A stretch of 64,000 bases of DNA from contig NZ_CP053085.1 of the NCBI RefSeq assembly GCF_013004105.1, positions 4,712,001 through 4,776,000 on the forward strand, given 5' to 3'. Origin of the DNA: Gemmatimonas groenlandica (GTDB taxonomy: Bacteria; Gemmatimonadota; Gemmatimonadetes; Gemmatimonadales; Gemmatimonadaceae). Shown piece by piece: positions 35,901 to 43,393 of the stretch. The notes beneath the pieces were generated by a model. That model was not told the DNA's origin. It saw only the letters and a program-made list of their open reading frames with translations, and searched no databases. The translations under genes were made by a program, and so were the position numbers. The first letter of the stretch is position 1; every line of letters begins with the position of its first letter.

Positions 35901-35947
35901 GCGTGTCGCCGGATGAACGCGCCGTGCTGGTACCAGCTAAGCGGTAA
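32906..35947 (+). CDS. Exported Asp-box beta-propeller protein (VPS10/sortilin-like)
   Basis: About 1013 residues. A signal peptide (MRSLFRFAAPTLLLAGTVGAQ) is followed by at least eight Asp-box motifs of the form SxDxGxTW: KSVDGGVTWQSM, KTTDGGKTWTLS, KSTDGGTTWKEI, RSKDAGATWTWM, SSDDGGASWRAG, KNDGGAWEDL, STDFGKTFRAI and SLDKGATWFTL. This is a VPS10/BNR-type propeller, resembling those described as glycosyl-hydrolase-like. The C-terminal region has a beta-sandwich segment and two glycine-rich loops (GGRGGFGGGFGGG and GGAGGFGGGGGGFGG). The ATG at 32876 is possible, but the signal peptide starts at 32906. It sits between two S15 hydrolases. Confidence 0.88.
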   Translation: MRSLFRFAAPTLLLAGTVGAQSPDAATLNGLRWRSIGPVNMAGRITDVEAHPSAPKTFYVAGATGGIWKTVNAGTSFVPLWEKGPIASMGDLAISPSNPNVIWAGTGEEDSRNSVAPGYGIYKSVDGGVTWQSMGLEKTQHIGRILVHPTNPDIVYVAALGALWATNPERGLYKTTDGGKTWTLSKFISDKVGFVDLAMDPRDPNVLYATSWERIRKAHFLKSGGPGSALWKSTDGGTTWKEITGGGFPSTTKGRINLAIAPSNPDMVYAMVEADSVRGAKPQRLLSGLYRSKDAGATWTWMSTVNNRPFYFSQIRIDPKNADRVYRMAVDFASSDDGGASWRAGMVGIHEDYHAMWIDPNDPEHFVVGGDAGIFQTWDKGGTYDAVNNMAMGQFYGISYDFQVPYRVCGGLQDNGTSCGLSRRAGAPLQMTDWFAIFAADGLQTAQDPFNPDFVYYESQGGNISRRNVASGEVLSVKARTVTRTQFGQQIERIRGTGTTPLTPEQTKRIADIRVLMKKELADPNVATRWNWNTPFILSRHDANVLYSGAEKLFKSVKKGEEPYAISPDLSSRDEARIRITTGFDIEGNPAVDATGGITRDATGAEENATIVTIAESPFKAGVLYVGTNDGKVWLTKNDGGAWEDLSARFTGVPPFAHVSKIEASPSDSATVYVAFDNHRDNDFAPYLFVSTDFGKTFRAISAGLKVGRPNTVYVVREDPVNGSLLYAGTELGVYASLDKGATWFTLDNNLPTVPVYDLQVHPRDRELIAGTHGRGVQILDVSPLQQFTSSALSSTAMLFKPTVALQYGERPVGSEPRAQRMWRGDRVPAGAAITYRLATPVTGGAPRITVLSAAGDTIARLLGTNSAGLNTVTWNLQATGAQMQGPNTGGRGGFGGGFGGGPQPSGNISDPGFPAGFNARPAEARGAADSTGTPENQAKALIAAQNRAPAAGGAGGFGGGGGGFGGQRPSFVETGDYRIVLELPGQPNASTQSLRVVRVSPDERAVLVPAKR

Positions 35948-36096
35948 CGCTTATCCGTGTTGTTTTCGTGTGATCCGTGGCCTAGCAGTTCCAGCAGTTC
36001 TGATCTTGCCGATGCACTGCCGCTCGTGGTTCGGGCAGATCGGAAACAGCCAGAACACGGATACGGCGGATCTCACTGTAACAACACGGATAAGCG
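35947..36096. repeat. Palindromic element B1, imperfect inverted repeat
   Basis: Left arm CGCTTATCCGTGTTGTTTTC..GTGATCCGTGG (35948-35980) matches the reverse complement of GGCGGATCTCACTGTAACAACACGGATAAGCG (36064-36096, written partly). The pair could fold into a hairpin with a 33-bp stem and a loop of ~83 bases. It begins directly after the propeller stop codon (ends 35947) and shares the GGATAAGCG/ACACGGATA phrases with element B2. Confidence 0.7.
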
Positions 36097-36111
36097 CCTT
36101 TCGCGCAACGG

Positions 36112-36135
36112 AGGTCGTCGGCGTTCCGACGACCT
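36112..36135 (+). terminator. Hairpin after the propeller gene
   Basis: AGGTCGTCG (36112-36120) and CGACGACCT (36127-36135) are perfect 9-bp arms around GCGTTC, followed by TCTGACTATTGATTG. The stem is strong, but the T-tract is weak. It could end rightward transcription from the propeller operon, or block the convergent gene. Confidence 0.4.
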
Positions 36136-36203
36136 TCTGACTATTGATTGAATAACAAGCGGACGGCTCCAATGCGCAGCAACATGGGCGGCCCCGGAAC
36201 CGT

Positions 36204-36356
36204 ATTGCCTATCCGTGTTGGTTCCCTGTGATCGGTGTCATCCGTGTTCCGGCCGTTGCGATAGTGCCACATCACCAGCGGTGGTGTCACGCAATGATCG
36301 AAAACAGCCAGAACACGGATACCGCGGATCGCAAAGAAACAATACGGATAATCGCC
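36204..36356. repeat. Palindromic element B2, imperfect inverted repeat
   Basis: Left arm ATTGCCTATCCGTGTTGGTT..CCGTGTTCCGGC (36204-36252) resembles the reverse complement of the right arm (36306-36356, with CAGAACACGGATACCGCGGATC and ACGGATAATCGCC). B1 and B2 are about 260 bp apart and share the phrase CAGCCAGAACACGGATA. Together with the hairpin between them they fill the space between the propeller and the CocE-like gene. Confidence 0.65.
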
Positions 36357-36366
36357 CGGTTTGTGG

Positions 36367-38244
36367 TCACGGTCGAATACCCGTGACCACCGGCAGCACG
36401 ATCTTCGAGGCCTTGCCCGTGCTGCGATAAATGCGCTGCGTCGCCGCGCGGAAGTCGCTCGGCTTGGCCTCGAAAAGGTTGGGCACGAACGTCTGTGGAT
36501 TACGGTCGATCAGCGGGAACCAGCTGCTCTGCACCTGGACCATCACGCGGTGCCCCTTCTTGAACGTGTATGCCTGCGTGTGCAGGTCGATCGTGATTGC
36601 TTCGGGCACGTTGGGCACCAGCGGCACCGGCTTCTCGACGCTCTTCCGGAAGCGCGCGCGATAGACGTCGTTGGCCACCATGAACTGGTAGCCGTTCATC
36701 TTGAGCTCCGGCATCCCGGAGTCGGGATAGACATCGATGAGCTTCACGACGTAGTCGGCATCGGTGCCACTCGTGGCCACATGCAACGTGACGGCGAGAT
36801 CGCCGGCGATGGTAAGGTCATCCGTCAGCGTAGGCAGCTCCCAGCTCAGCACATCGGGGCGATTGTGCACGAAACGCTGGTCTTCGGTGAGCCAAGTGCT
36901 CCACGTGGAGCCGGGCCCGTAGGTCATCTGCACCGGCCGCTGACGATATGGCACGGGCTTCGCCGGGTCGGACACATACGCGTCGTACGCTGGCGCCGTG
37001 GCCCTCGGTGGTTCCCACGCCAACGCGCCTCCTTCGCGCATGTACAGACTGCGCGGTGACACCGCGGTCTTGGGTGGCCACGTGTCGTAGCGCTTCCAGA
37101 CGTTGCTGCCCGCTTCGAACACGAGCGCTTCCGGCAATGTCCACCCCGCCACGTCGCGCTGCTCGGGGTGCAGGTGACGTGCGAAGAACGGTGCCATGAT
37201 CGAGTCACGGAAAAAACGAGCGGTCGGCTGCCCGAACTGAATCGGCCCGAGCGAGGCGCCCTCACCGCGCATCCAGCCACCGTGATTCCACGGGCCCACG
37301 ACCAGAAAGTTCTTGCCCTCACGATCGTGTTTCTCGAGCTCGCGATAGATCGTGACCGGCCCGTAGAAGTCCTCCTGATCCCACCACCCGGCGACGTGCA
37401 ACGCCGGCACCGTGACTTTGTCGAGATAGCCCGCCATCGCCTGACGCTTCCAGAACGCGTCGAAGTTCGGGTGGCCCGCAAAGTCGTTCCAGGTGGGAAT
37501 CGTCCCCTTCAGAAACCGGTCGTTCACGTTCTTCAATGAGCCGAGCCGGAGGTACCACTCGTAGGTGTCATACGCGTCCATCGAAAACTGCTTCACATCC
37601 TTGCCTGACTCCATCATGGTGGCGTACTCGAAACCGTAACTCAGACGGAACGCCCCGTTGTGATGGAAGTCATCGCCCTTCCACATGTCCGCGGGCGACG
37701 CTTGCGGCGACGCGGCCTTGAGCGCCGGATGCGGATCGAGCATCGCCATTGCCGTCGTCCATCCGGGATACGACACGCCAGTCATGCCCACGCGCCCGTT
37801 GTTGTTGGGCACGTGTGCGAGCAGCCATTCGATACTGTCGTAGGCGTCGGTGCTTTCGTCGGTAGCCTTCGGGTCGGCGCGGTTGGCGCGCGGCGGCCGC
37901 TGCATCACGAACTGCCCCTCACTCTTGAATTTGCCGCGAATGTCCTGGAACACGAACACATAGCCGTCGCGCGCGATGTCGCGGGCCATGAAGCCCCAGT
38001 TAGCGGCCACGCTGCCCGGCGTGTTGCCGTCGACACCGTACGGCGTTCGTACGAACAGGAACGGCAGCGGGCGCGCCGGATTCGCCGGTGCCACGATGCG
38101 GGTGTAGAGCCGCGTTCCATCCCTCATCGGGATCATCGACTCGGTGAGCACGTAGCCCGCCGCCGTAGGCGCGGACGTGGAGGGCTGGGCGGTGAGCGCA
38201 CGCCCGCCGAGCAGCAGCAGGGGGAGGAACCGAGAGAGTCGCAT
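36367..38244 (-). CDS. Exported CocE/NonD family hydrolase (S15-like)
   Basis: 625 residues with a signal peptide (MRLSRFLPLLLLGGRALTA). The family start VLTESMIPMRDGTRLYTRIVAP is followed by RTPYGVDG, nucleophile region GMTGVSYPGWTTAM, acid in HVAGWWDQEDFYG, base in GPWNHGGWMRGEG, and a beta-sandwich C-terminus (GPLAVT-like strand AGDLAVTLHVATSGTDADYVVKLIDVYPD). Family members include acylases and alpha-amino acid ester hydrolases. The ATG at 38244 begins the signal peptide. It is the second S15-type gene flanking the propeller, on the opposite strand. Confidence 0.9.
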   Translation of the reverse strand: MRLSRFLPLLLLGGRALTAQPSTSAPTAAGYVLTESMIPMRDGTRLYTRIVAPANPARPLPFLFVRTPYGVDGNTPGSVAANWGFMARDIARDGYVFVFQDIRGKFKSEGQFVMQRPPRANRADPKATDESTDAYDSIEWLLAHVPNNNGRVGMTGVSYPGWTTAMAMLDPHPALKAASPQASPADMWKGDDFHHNGAFRLSYGFEYATMMESGKDVKQFSMDAYDTYEWYLRLGSLKNVNDRFLKGTIPTWNDFAGHPNFDAFWKRQAMAGYLDKVTVPALHVAGWWDQEDFYGPVTIYRELEKHDREGKNFLVVGPWNHGGWMRGEGASLGPIQFGQPTARFFRDSIMAPFFARHLHPEQRDVAGWTLPEALVFEAGSNVWKRYDTWPPKTAVSPRSLYMREGGALAWEPPRATAPAYDAYVSDPAKPVPYRQRPVQMTYGPGSTWSTWLTEDQRFVHNRPDVLSWELPTLTDDLTIAGDLAVTLHVATSGTDADYVVKLIDVYPDSGMPELKMNGYQFMVANDVYRARFRKSVEKPVPLVPNVPEAITIDLHTQAYTFKKGHRVMVQVQSSWFPLIDRNPQTFVPNLFEAKPSDFRAATQRIYRSTGKASKIVLPVVTGIRP

Positions 38245-38321
38245 ACGATAACATGCACCCCGAACGGCATGTTCGGCGATGAGTGAGGCGGCGGCCAGTC
38301 CAAGCCGCCGCCTCCGCACGC

Positions 38322-40004
38322 TCACCGGGTAATAGGGCGTACCTGTAGAAACCGACGCGTCGAGAACGAGGGGAAGGTGAGGTCTACGCCAAGTACTGGA
38401 GTGACGGTGCCTTCCAGTCGATACAGGTCGATGCGGCGTGTGTCCCATGCCGACACGGGAAAGGAGCGGACGAGTGTGAACTCCGCTCGCTGCAACGCTT
38501 CACGAAGCAGCCGTCGCCCTGCGACCTCGTTTTCGATCGACCCACGTTCAAAGGCGACGTATCGCGTCCCGGCGCGGGAACGGAGTGCGGTGACGACGTC
38601 ATCGGTCGACGTGACGTAGCTCTCCTCGACAACCTCGAAGGTTCGGCGGTTACTTGCGGCGTATAATAGTTTCGACGCAAGGACGGTTCTTCGCTGGAAG
38701 TCTGGATCAAGCGAACGCATGTAAAACACGAAAACGCCACTGTGATCGCCGTCGAAGAGCACGGCATCGTTCGGAGCCGCGACCGCGAGATACGCGGCGA
38801 CATCGCGAATCCCTGACACGGTGGGGACCCTGGTGCGCGTAGCAAGCAGTCCCATCGCCGAAAGCGAAGCCGCCACGACGAGGGTGTTCGTCCAAGCTCC
38901 GCCGGATGTCCATCGATCCATAATGCACACAATGCCGAGTGCGGCCGACATCACCAACGCTGGCGCTGCGAGAAGGACGTAGCGGGATTCGCGCGCGGGT
39001 AGGAATGACATCGCGACGAGTAACATCACGATCCAGAGGCCTAGGTAGACAGCCTCGCGCCGCCACCGAGGCGTTGCGAAGCTCACGAGCAGACCAAGAC
39101 CCGCCGTAGCGAGGAGACCCCATCCCGTAAGCTCGGGTAGGGCGCGCCAGTAGTACGTCCAGTTTCTCGCGCTCGCCAACATCGCCAGGGGCGGAAAGTG
39201 TCGCGCAAGTTGCACCGGTGCGAGCGCCAACGCGACGACTACCGGCAGCAGAGCCACTGCGCCGGCCGCAGCCATCCACCGAAGCTGACGTCGATCGCGG
39301 ATATCCGACCGGTGCCACACAACCCAGGCGCCGCCGATCGCCAGCACGCTCGCTGCCTGAAAGTACGTGGCGAGGGTCGCGACCGTGAACAGCATTGTCA
39401 GCACCAGCTGTCTCCGCGCACTGCTCTCGATCCAACGTCGTGCGTGGTAGAGCATGCCAAGGGCCAGTGCAAGGGCAGGCACATTCAGCATGACGCTGTT
39501 CGACCACACGACCACAGCGGGTGTGAGGGCTAGCGCGGTGCCAGCCCAGCCCGCCCTCGGATCGATCCATCGACGAGCCCAAAGTATCGTATACGCACAC
39601 GCGGTCGCCGCGAAGCACAGCACCAAGACCCGCGCGACGTATGGAGATGGTCCGGCGATGGCGAAGGCCATCCCTTCGATGAGATAGAAGAGCGGTGGGT
39701 AGGTGACGGGCGAAAGCGCCGGAAATCGCGCGTAGTACTGAACGACGAACTCCACAGGATCGCGCGGTGCCGCTCGTAGGAGGTCCCACCAGAACAAGCC
39801 GTTCATGGCGTGTCGCGGCGCATCACCCTGAAACCAGAGGCCGTCGCCGGTGCCATGTAGCATCGCGGTCGCGGCGAGTGCAAGCACGGAGACCAGCATT
39901 TGTGCGATCGCTGACCGCGAGAGGTGCCACCGCGACAGTCGTGGCTCAGCGGCATTACCTTGCGGTATGCGCCCTTCCACTCCGAGTTTAGCGCTCACGC
40001 GCAT
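38322..40004 (-). CDS. GT39-like multi-pass glycosyltransferase
   Basis: 560 residues, about 11 membrane helices, then a soluble C-terminal domain of ~160 residues. GDGLWFQGDAPRHAMNGLFWWDLL places an acidic residue in the first extracytoplasmic loop as in PMT/ArnT-type enzymes, followed by YPPLFYLIEGMAFAI. Such enzymes move sugars from lipid carriers to lipids or proteins. I chose ATG 40004, with GGAG ten bases upstream; the longer start at 40052 and shorter one at 39899 are possible. Its 5' end overlaps the divergent lipoprotein gene by 38 bp, so one start may be wrong. The acceptor is unknown. Confidence 0.75.
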   Translation of the reverse strand: MRVSAKLGVEGRIPQGNAAEPRLSRWHLSRSAIAQMLVSVLALAATAMLHGTGDGLWFQGDAPRHAMNGLFWWDLLRAAPRDPVEFVVQYYARFPALSPVTYPPLFYLIEGMAFAIAGPSPYVARVLVLCFAATACAYTILWARRWIDPRAGWAGTALALTPAVVVWSNSVMLNVPALALALGMLYHARRWIESSARRQLVLTMLFTVATLATYFQAASVLAIGGAWVVWHRSDIRDRRQLRWMAAAGAVALLPVVVALALAPVQLARHFPPLAMLASARNWTYYWRALPELTGWGLLATAGLGLLVSFATPRWRREAVYLGLWIVMLLVAMSFLPARESRYVLLAAPALVMSAALGIVCIMDRWTSGGAWTNTLVVAASLSAMGLLATRTRVPTVSGIRDVAAYLAVAAPNDAVLFDGDHSGVFVFYMRSLDPDFQRRTVLASKLLYAASNRRTFEVVEESYVTSTDDVVTALRSRAGTRYVAFERGSIENEVAGRRLLREALQRAEFTLVRSFPVSAWDTRRIDLYRLEGTVTPVLGVDLTFPSFSTRRFLQVRPITR

Positions 40005-40458
40005 CAGACAGACACTCCGCAGCGCGAGACAACGAGTCCTAAGCCTGTTCATCCCGGCAATGCTGTTGGGCGCGTGCCGAACGGAGGCCCGCCTGCCCGC
40101 ATCGCCGTCAGAACTTCTGGGACGATTCGTCGACGATTACGGTAACGCCTTCGAACTGTCCACACGGCGTTTCGATCAATTCCCGAGTAGTCGATTTCAC
40201 ATCGTAGAGTGGAACGTGCCTCAGCGCTTCTTCATCGCGCGTAATGACGCCGCCAATGCGCGCGATGGTGGACTCTGGACGCGAGTCGACTGGATGCCGT
40301 TCACAGGGATGGCACCCTATACCTGGGGGTTCTGTCTTACCGCCTATCGGGCCCCGAGCGAGCGTGACGCACGCCAGACCGCCGCGCCAAACCGGGACAC
40401 ACCACGCACCGGCTGCAACGGGTTCCCCTTCTCACGCATGCGGCGCGCACCGACCTAA
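39967..40458 (+). CDS. Putative small lipoprotein
   Basis: 163 residues. After a basic N-terminus, FIPAMLLGACRTEA is a lipobox with Cys37, so the mature protein would begin at that cysteine and be held in the envelope by a lipid. The mature part contains FVDDYGNAFELSTRRFDQFPSSRFHIVEWNVPQRF and WTRVDWMPFTGMAPYTWGFCLTAY, with no known domain. The long leader and overlap with the divergent glycosyltransferase make the exact start uncertain. It ends overlapping the convergent PAS gene by a few bases. Confidence 0.6.
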   Translation: MRPSTPSLALTRIRQTLRSARQRVLSLFIPAMLLGACRTEARLPASPSELLGRFVDDYGNAFELSTRRFDQFPSSRFHIVEWNVPQRFFIARNDAANARDGGLWTRVDWMPFTGMAPYTWGFCLTAYRAPSERDARQTAAPNRDTPRTGCNGFPFSRMRRAPT

Positions 40459-41078
40459 GCAAACTCCGGATACAATCGCGTCACACAGGTCGGGCAGATG
40501 CCGTGTGTGAACTCGGCGTTCGTTCGTGAAGCCACGAACTGCTCGACCTGTGTCCACGCGCCCTCCGACGTTCGGATGCACTTGCAGCTGGAGGAGATCG
40601 GCAACAGTCCCTCGAGCGTTCGCACTTTCGCCGCCGCCGCGTCACGTTCCGCGATCACGCGCTCGAGCTCGCGCTCCTTCGCCTTCAGTAGACCGGAGTC
40701 GGCGACATGCACGAACATCCCGCTCACGATACCGTCCTGGATATACGGCGCGTAGGTCGCGATGCTATCGCGATGACCGGAGCCGTCTGGCATCGGAATA
40801 CGCCGCTCGAACTGTTGCCGCTCGCCAGCGTACGCGGCACGAATGTAGGCCTCGTTCAGCAGGTAGATCGGCCCGAGGAGTTCGCGTAAGGTCAAACCGA
40901 CCATCTCCTCACGAGTCTTGCCGAACCAGTCCAGATAGGCGCCGTTGGCGAATTGGCACACCTCGTTCGCATCCCAGTAGGCGATCATGGCCGAAACCTG
41001 ATCGATCGCCACGAGCGCCATCTGGCCGAGGCGCGCGTCTGCAATGTTCTGCGGCAGATCTGAGGAGGTTACGAGCAT
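40455..41078 (-). CDS. PAS protein with a degenerate cysteine-cluster tail
   Basis: 207 residues. A PAS domain (~20-130: SAMIAYWDANEVCQFANGAYLDWFGKTREEMVG and RRIPMPDGSGHRDSIATYAPYIQDG, in part) is followed by a coiled coil and the tail LLPISSSCKCIRTSEGAWTQVEQFV..EFTHGICPTCVTRLYPE. That tail is common in signalling proteins as PICSxCKxIR...GICPxC, presumably metal-binding. Here the first cysteine is serine (PISSSC), though a neighbouring cysteine (CKC) might compensate. It has no kinase or cyclase domain, so it may be a sensor that passes its state to a partner, perhaps the PP2C phosphatase encoded upstream. Confidence 0.8.
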   Translation of the reverse strand: MLVTSSDLPQNIADARLGQMALVAIDQVSAMIAYWDANEVCQFANGAYLDWFGKTREEMVGLTLRELLGPIYLLNEAYIRAAYAGERQQFERRIPMPDGSGHRDSIATYAPYIQDGIVSGMFVHVADSGLLKAKERELERVIAERDAAAAKVRTLEGLLPISSSCKCIRTSEGAWTQVEQFVASRTNAEFTHGICPTCVTRLYPEFA

Positions 41079-41228
41079 AGGTGCAATTCCAGAGGACGGA
41101 GCGAGTTTGCTGAGCCGTGAGACTCGTAAGATGGGCTCGCCACAGCTATCCGTCGAGTACTGGGCGTCAGGACCTTGGTCCCACCCACCGCTGTCCGCGC
41201 ACACTCGTACCCACCTGCTCGTCGCGCG

Positions 41229-42098
41229 CTACGCGATCGGCTTGGGTGTCGTCCGCCCGATGATGATCGTGATGTTGTCGCTGCCGCCGCCGTCGAGCGC
41301 TTCCTGCAACAGTTGCTCGGCCGCCTGCTTCGCACTCGTCATCGAACCGAGCACCTCGGCGATGCGTGCGTCGGTCACGTGCTTCGTGAGTCCGTCCGAG
41401 CAGATCAGATGCACGTTGCGCCAGTCAGCTTCGAGCCGCGTCACCACGGGCATCGTCTTGTCGGCGCCAATCGCACTCGAGAGCACGTGCGCCATCGGTG
41501 AATTGCCCGCCGTGCGTGCGGACAGAATGCCGTCGTCCACCAGATCCTGCGCCATCGTCTGATCGCGCGTGATCTGCGACAGCACGCCGTCCCGGCACAC
41601 GTAGTAGCGCGAGTCGCCCACCTGCAGCAGGTAGTACGTGGGCCAGACGCCGATGTACATCGTGAGCGTCGTGGCCATGGTGCCGCGCAGCCCCTGCTCG
41701 TCGCGACGCGCTCGTACCGCGTCGTGTGCCTGCATCGCGGCCGACTGCAGGAGTTCGCTGAACTCCGTCGCGTCTGCCTTGGCCCCGTAGTACACAGTGA
41801 CGCTGCCATCCACGTAGCGCATCAAGGATTCCAGCGCGATCGCACTTGCCTCGGCGCCGCCCACACCGCCGCCCACGCCATCGGCCACCATGGCCAGATA
41901 CGCCAGGCGCTGCTCCCCGTTTGGAAAGCGCTGCTCGATATCCGGCAGATTGCTCGAGATGACGTTGATACGCTTGTGAAACGTGGCCATCAGGAAGTGA
42001 TCCTGATTGTCCTTCCGGACCTTCCCGGTATGGGAGAGGCCGAACACGTCCATCTCGTCGTCGCGCGGCTTGCGCGGGGGGCCTGCAGTTTCGCTCAT
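41229..42098 (-). CDS. PP2C-type serine/threonine phosphatase
   Basis: 289 residues. PPM/PP2C metal-binding motifs are intact: VRKDNQDHFL, VADGVGGGVGG, LQVGDSRYYVCRDG, ICSDGLTKHV and GGGSDNITIII. These enzymes dephosphorylate Ser/Thr using two Mg/Mn ions and often counter Hanks-type kinases, none of which is in this window. A GTG at 42137 would extend it by 13 residues; ATG 42098 leaves a normal N-terminus, and neither has a good ribosome site. It lies upstream of the PAS protein gene by 150 bp on the same strand. Confidence 0.92.
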   Translation of the reverse strand: MSETAGPPRKPRDDEMDVFGLSHTGKVRKDNQDHFLMATFHKRINVISSNLPDIEQRFPNGEQRLAYLAMVADGVGGGVGGAEASAIALESLMRYVDGSVTVYYGAKADATEFSELLQSAAMQAHDAVRARRDEQGLRGTMATTLTMYIGVWPTYYLLQVGDSRYYVCRDGVLSQITRDQTMAQDLVDDGILSARTAGNSPMAHVLSSAIGADKTMPVVTRLEADWRNVHLICSDGLTKHVTDARIAEVLGSMTSAKQAAEQLLQEALDGGGSDNITIIIGRTTPKPIA

Positions 42099-42275
42099 CG
42101 GAAGGGGCGGCGGGTCAGCGCTTAGGATAGCTCGCACGATCGGATGTGGCGAGCGGTCCGACGGTGCGGAGCGCGACTTCCCCGACGAGGTGGGACGATG
42201 CGGCGCGCGCGGGGGACGAGGCGTCGTCGTCGGCGGACTCGAGAGCAGGTGCTCTGTCCGATTGCTCCCTCTCGC

Positions 42276-42530
42276 TCAATGCAGCGGCTGGACTTCCACG
42301 AACGCCGCGTACACGCGGTCCAGCTCGATCTGCATGCCGTCGTCGCGCCGCAGCCGCACGCTACGACTGGTGCAGCATTCGCAACGCATCACGACCCCCG
42401 TCTGAATGCCAATCGACAAGCAATGATCGCGCACGACGTCGAACAAGACCGCGCCAACCGCCACGCGCTCTCCGACATGGATGTCGATCAGCGAGCGGGG
42501 CGTCTCGAGCACCGGTGTGGCAGTCAGCAT
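42276..42530 (-). CDS. Small FeoA-like protein with a Cys-Cys pair
   Basis: 84 residues folding as a FeoA/SH3-like small barrel: DIHVGERVAVGAVLFDVVRDHCLSIGIQTGVVMRCECCTSRSVRLRRDDGMQIELDRVYAAFVEV matches the typical pattern of turns and final valine-rich strand (quoted in pieces in the fold). The unusual element is CECC in the middle, plus an earlier Cys. FeoA proteins assist Fe(II) transport by FeoB, absent here. GAGGAG lies five bases before the ATG at 42530, so the start is secure. The CECC could bind metal or be redox-active. Confidence 0.6.
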   Translation of the reverse strand: MLTATPVLETPRSLIDIHVGERVAVGAVLFDVVRDHCLSIGIQTGVVMRCECCTSRSVRLRRDDGMQIELDRVYAAFVEVQPLH

Positions 42531-42724
42531 GCGCTCCTCGTCGAACTGATGAATGGTGAAGTGTTAAAAGCCGTCCGCGAGTGTCGAGCTCATGCGACTG
42601 TCGGGGCAGACTGATGAGCACAAAGCGAACGCGAGCACGAAAGATGCGTGTCGCTTCACGCGCGGGCGGTGCTGTATTGAGCCGAACCGCGCGGGTGAAT
42701 CATCTCTCCGACGAAGGAGCATGT

Positions 42725-43393
42725 ATGAAGTGGCATCACCTCTCTGCCGTGGCGCTTATCGTCACGCTCAATACCCCCGCAGTGGCCCGCGCGCAGTTCG
42801 TTGTATACACGAACCAGGCCACCTTTCTGGCCGCGGTGACCGACGCCCGGGTCGATATGTTCACCGGCTTCGACATGATCAACCCAACGCCGTCCCCGAT
42901 TGTGCGAATGGTGGCACCGTACGGTTACACCGCGTCCGTGAACAACGGCGGAGACTTCTTCGGCGCGGGGACGGTGGCCAATCCGTGGCTCTCCACGAAC
43001 ACCGCCACGGATGCGATCACCTTTGCCGACTTTACCGGCGGCGTCGGTGCGGTTGGCGGCAACTTCTTCGGGTCCAACATCGCCGGCGCGTTTCAGAGCG
43101 GCGATATTCTGATCACCTACGTCGACGCCGTGGGCGCTACGTCGACGACGCTCATCGCGCCGAGCACCAGTAGTTTCTTCGGTGTGGTGTCGCAGAGCTA
43201 CGCGATCACGTCGTTCACGGTCAGCGCGGTGCAACCCTCCGAATCGGAGTTTCTCTGGCCGACCGTCGACAATCTGACACTCGCGAAGACGACCGTGCCT
43301 GAGCCCGGCACCTACGCGCTGCTTGCGACGGGCCTGCTGGCGATTGGTATCACCACCCGACGCAAGCGCGCGTTGGCGCGACCGAGTGAGTAG
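42725..43393 (+). CDS. Exported PEP-CTERM sorting-signal protein
   Basis: 222 residues. A signal peptide (MKWHHLSAVALIVTLNTPAVARA) leads into a beta-rich domain, then the C-terminal sorting signal VPEPGTYALLATGLLAIGITTRRKR: PEP motif, hydrophobic helix and basic end. Such proteins are processed by an exosortase, not found in this window. GAAGGAG sits 6-12 bases before ATG 42725. Its TAG is adjacent, with zero spacing, to the stop of the convergent OYE gene. Confidence 0.9.
   Translation: MKWHHLSAVALIVTLNTPAVARAQFVVYTNQATFLAAVTDARVDMFTGFDMINPTPSPIVRMVAPYGYTASVNNGGDFFGAGTVANPWLSTNTATDAITFADFTGGVGAVGGNFFGSNIAGAFQSGDILITYVDAVGATSTTLIAPSTSSFFGVVSQSYAITSFTVSAVQPSESEFLWPTVDNLTLAKTTVPEPGTYALLATGLLAIGITTRRKRALARPSE

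Larger units (their letters stand above)
35948..36366. other. Non-coding convergent spacer between two hydrolase-cluster genes
   Basis: 419 bases between the propeller stop and the end of the minus-strand CocE-like gene. Besides the two palindromic elements and the 9-bp-arm hairpin there is nothing that looks like a gene or promoter. Confidence 0.6.
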
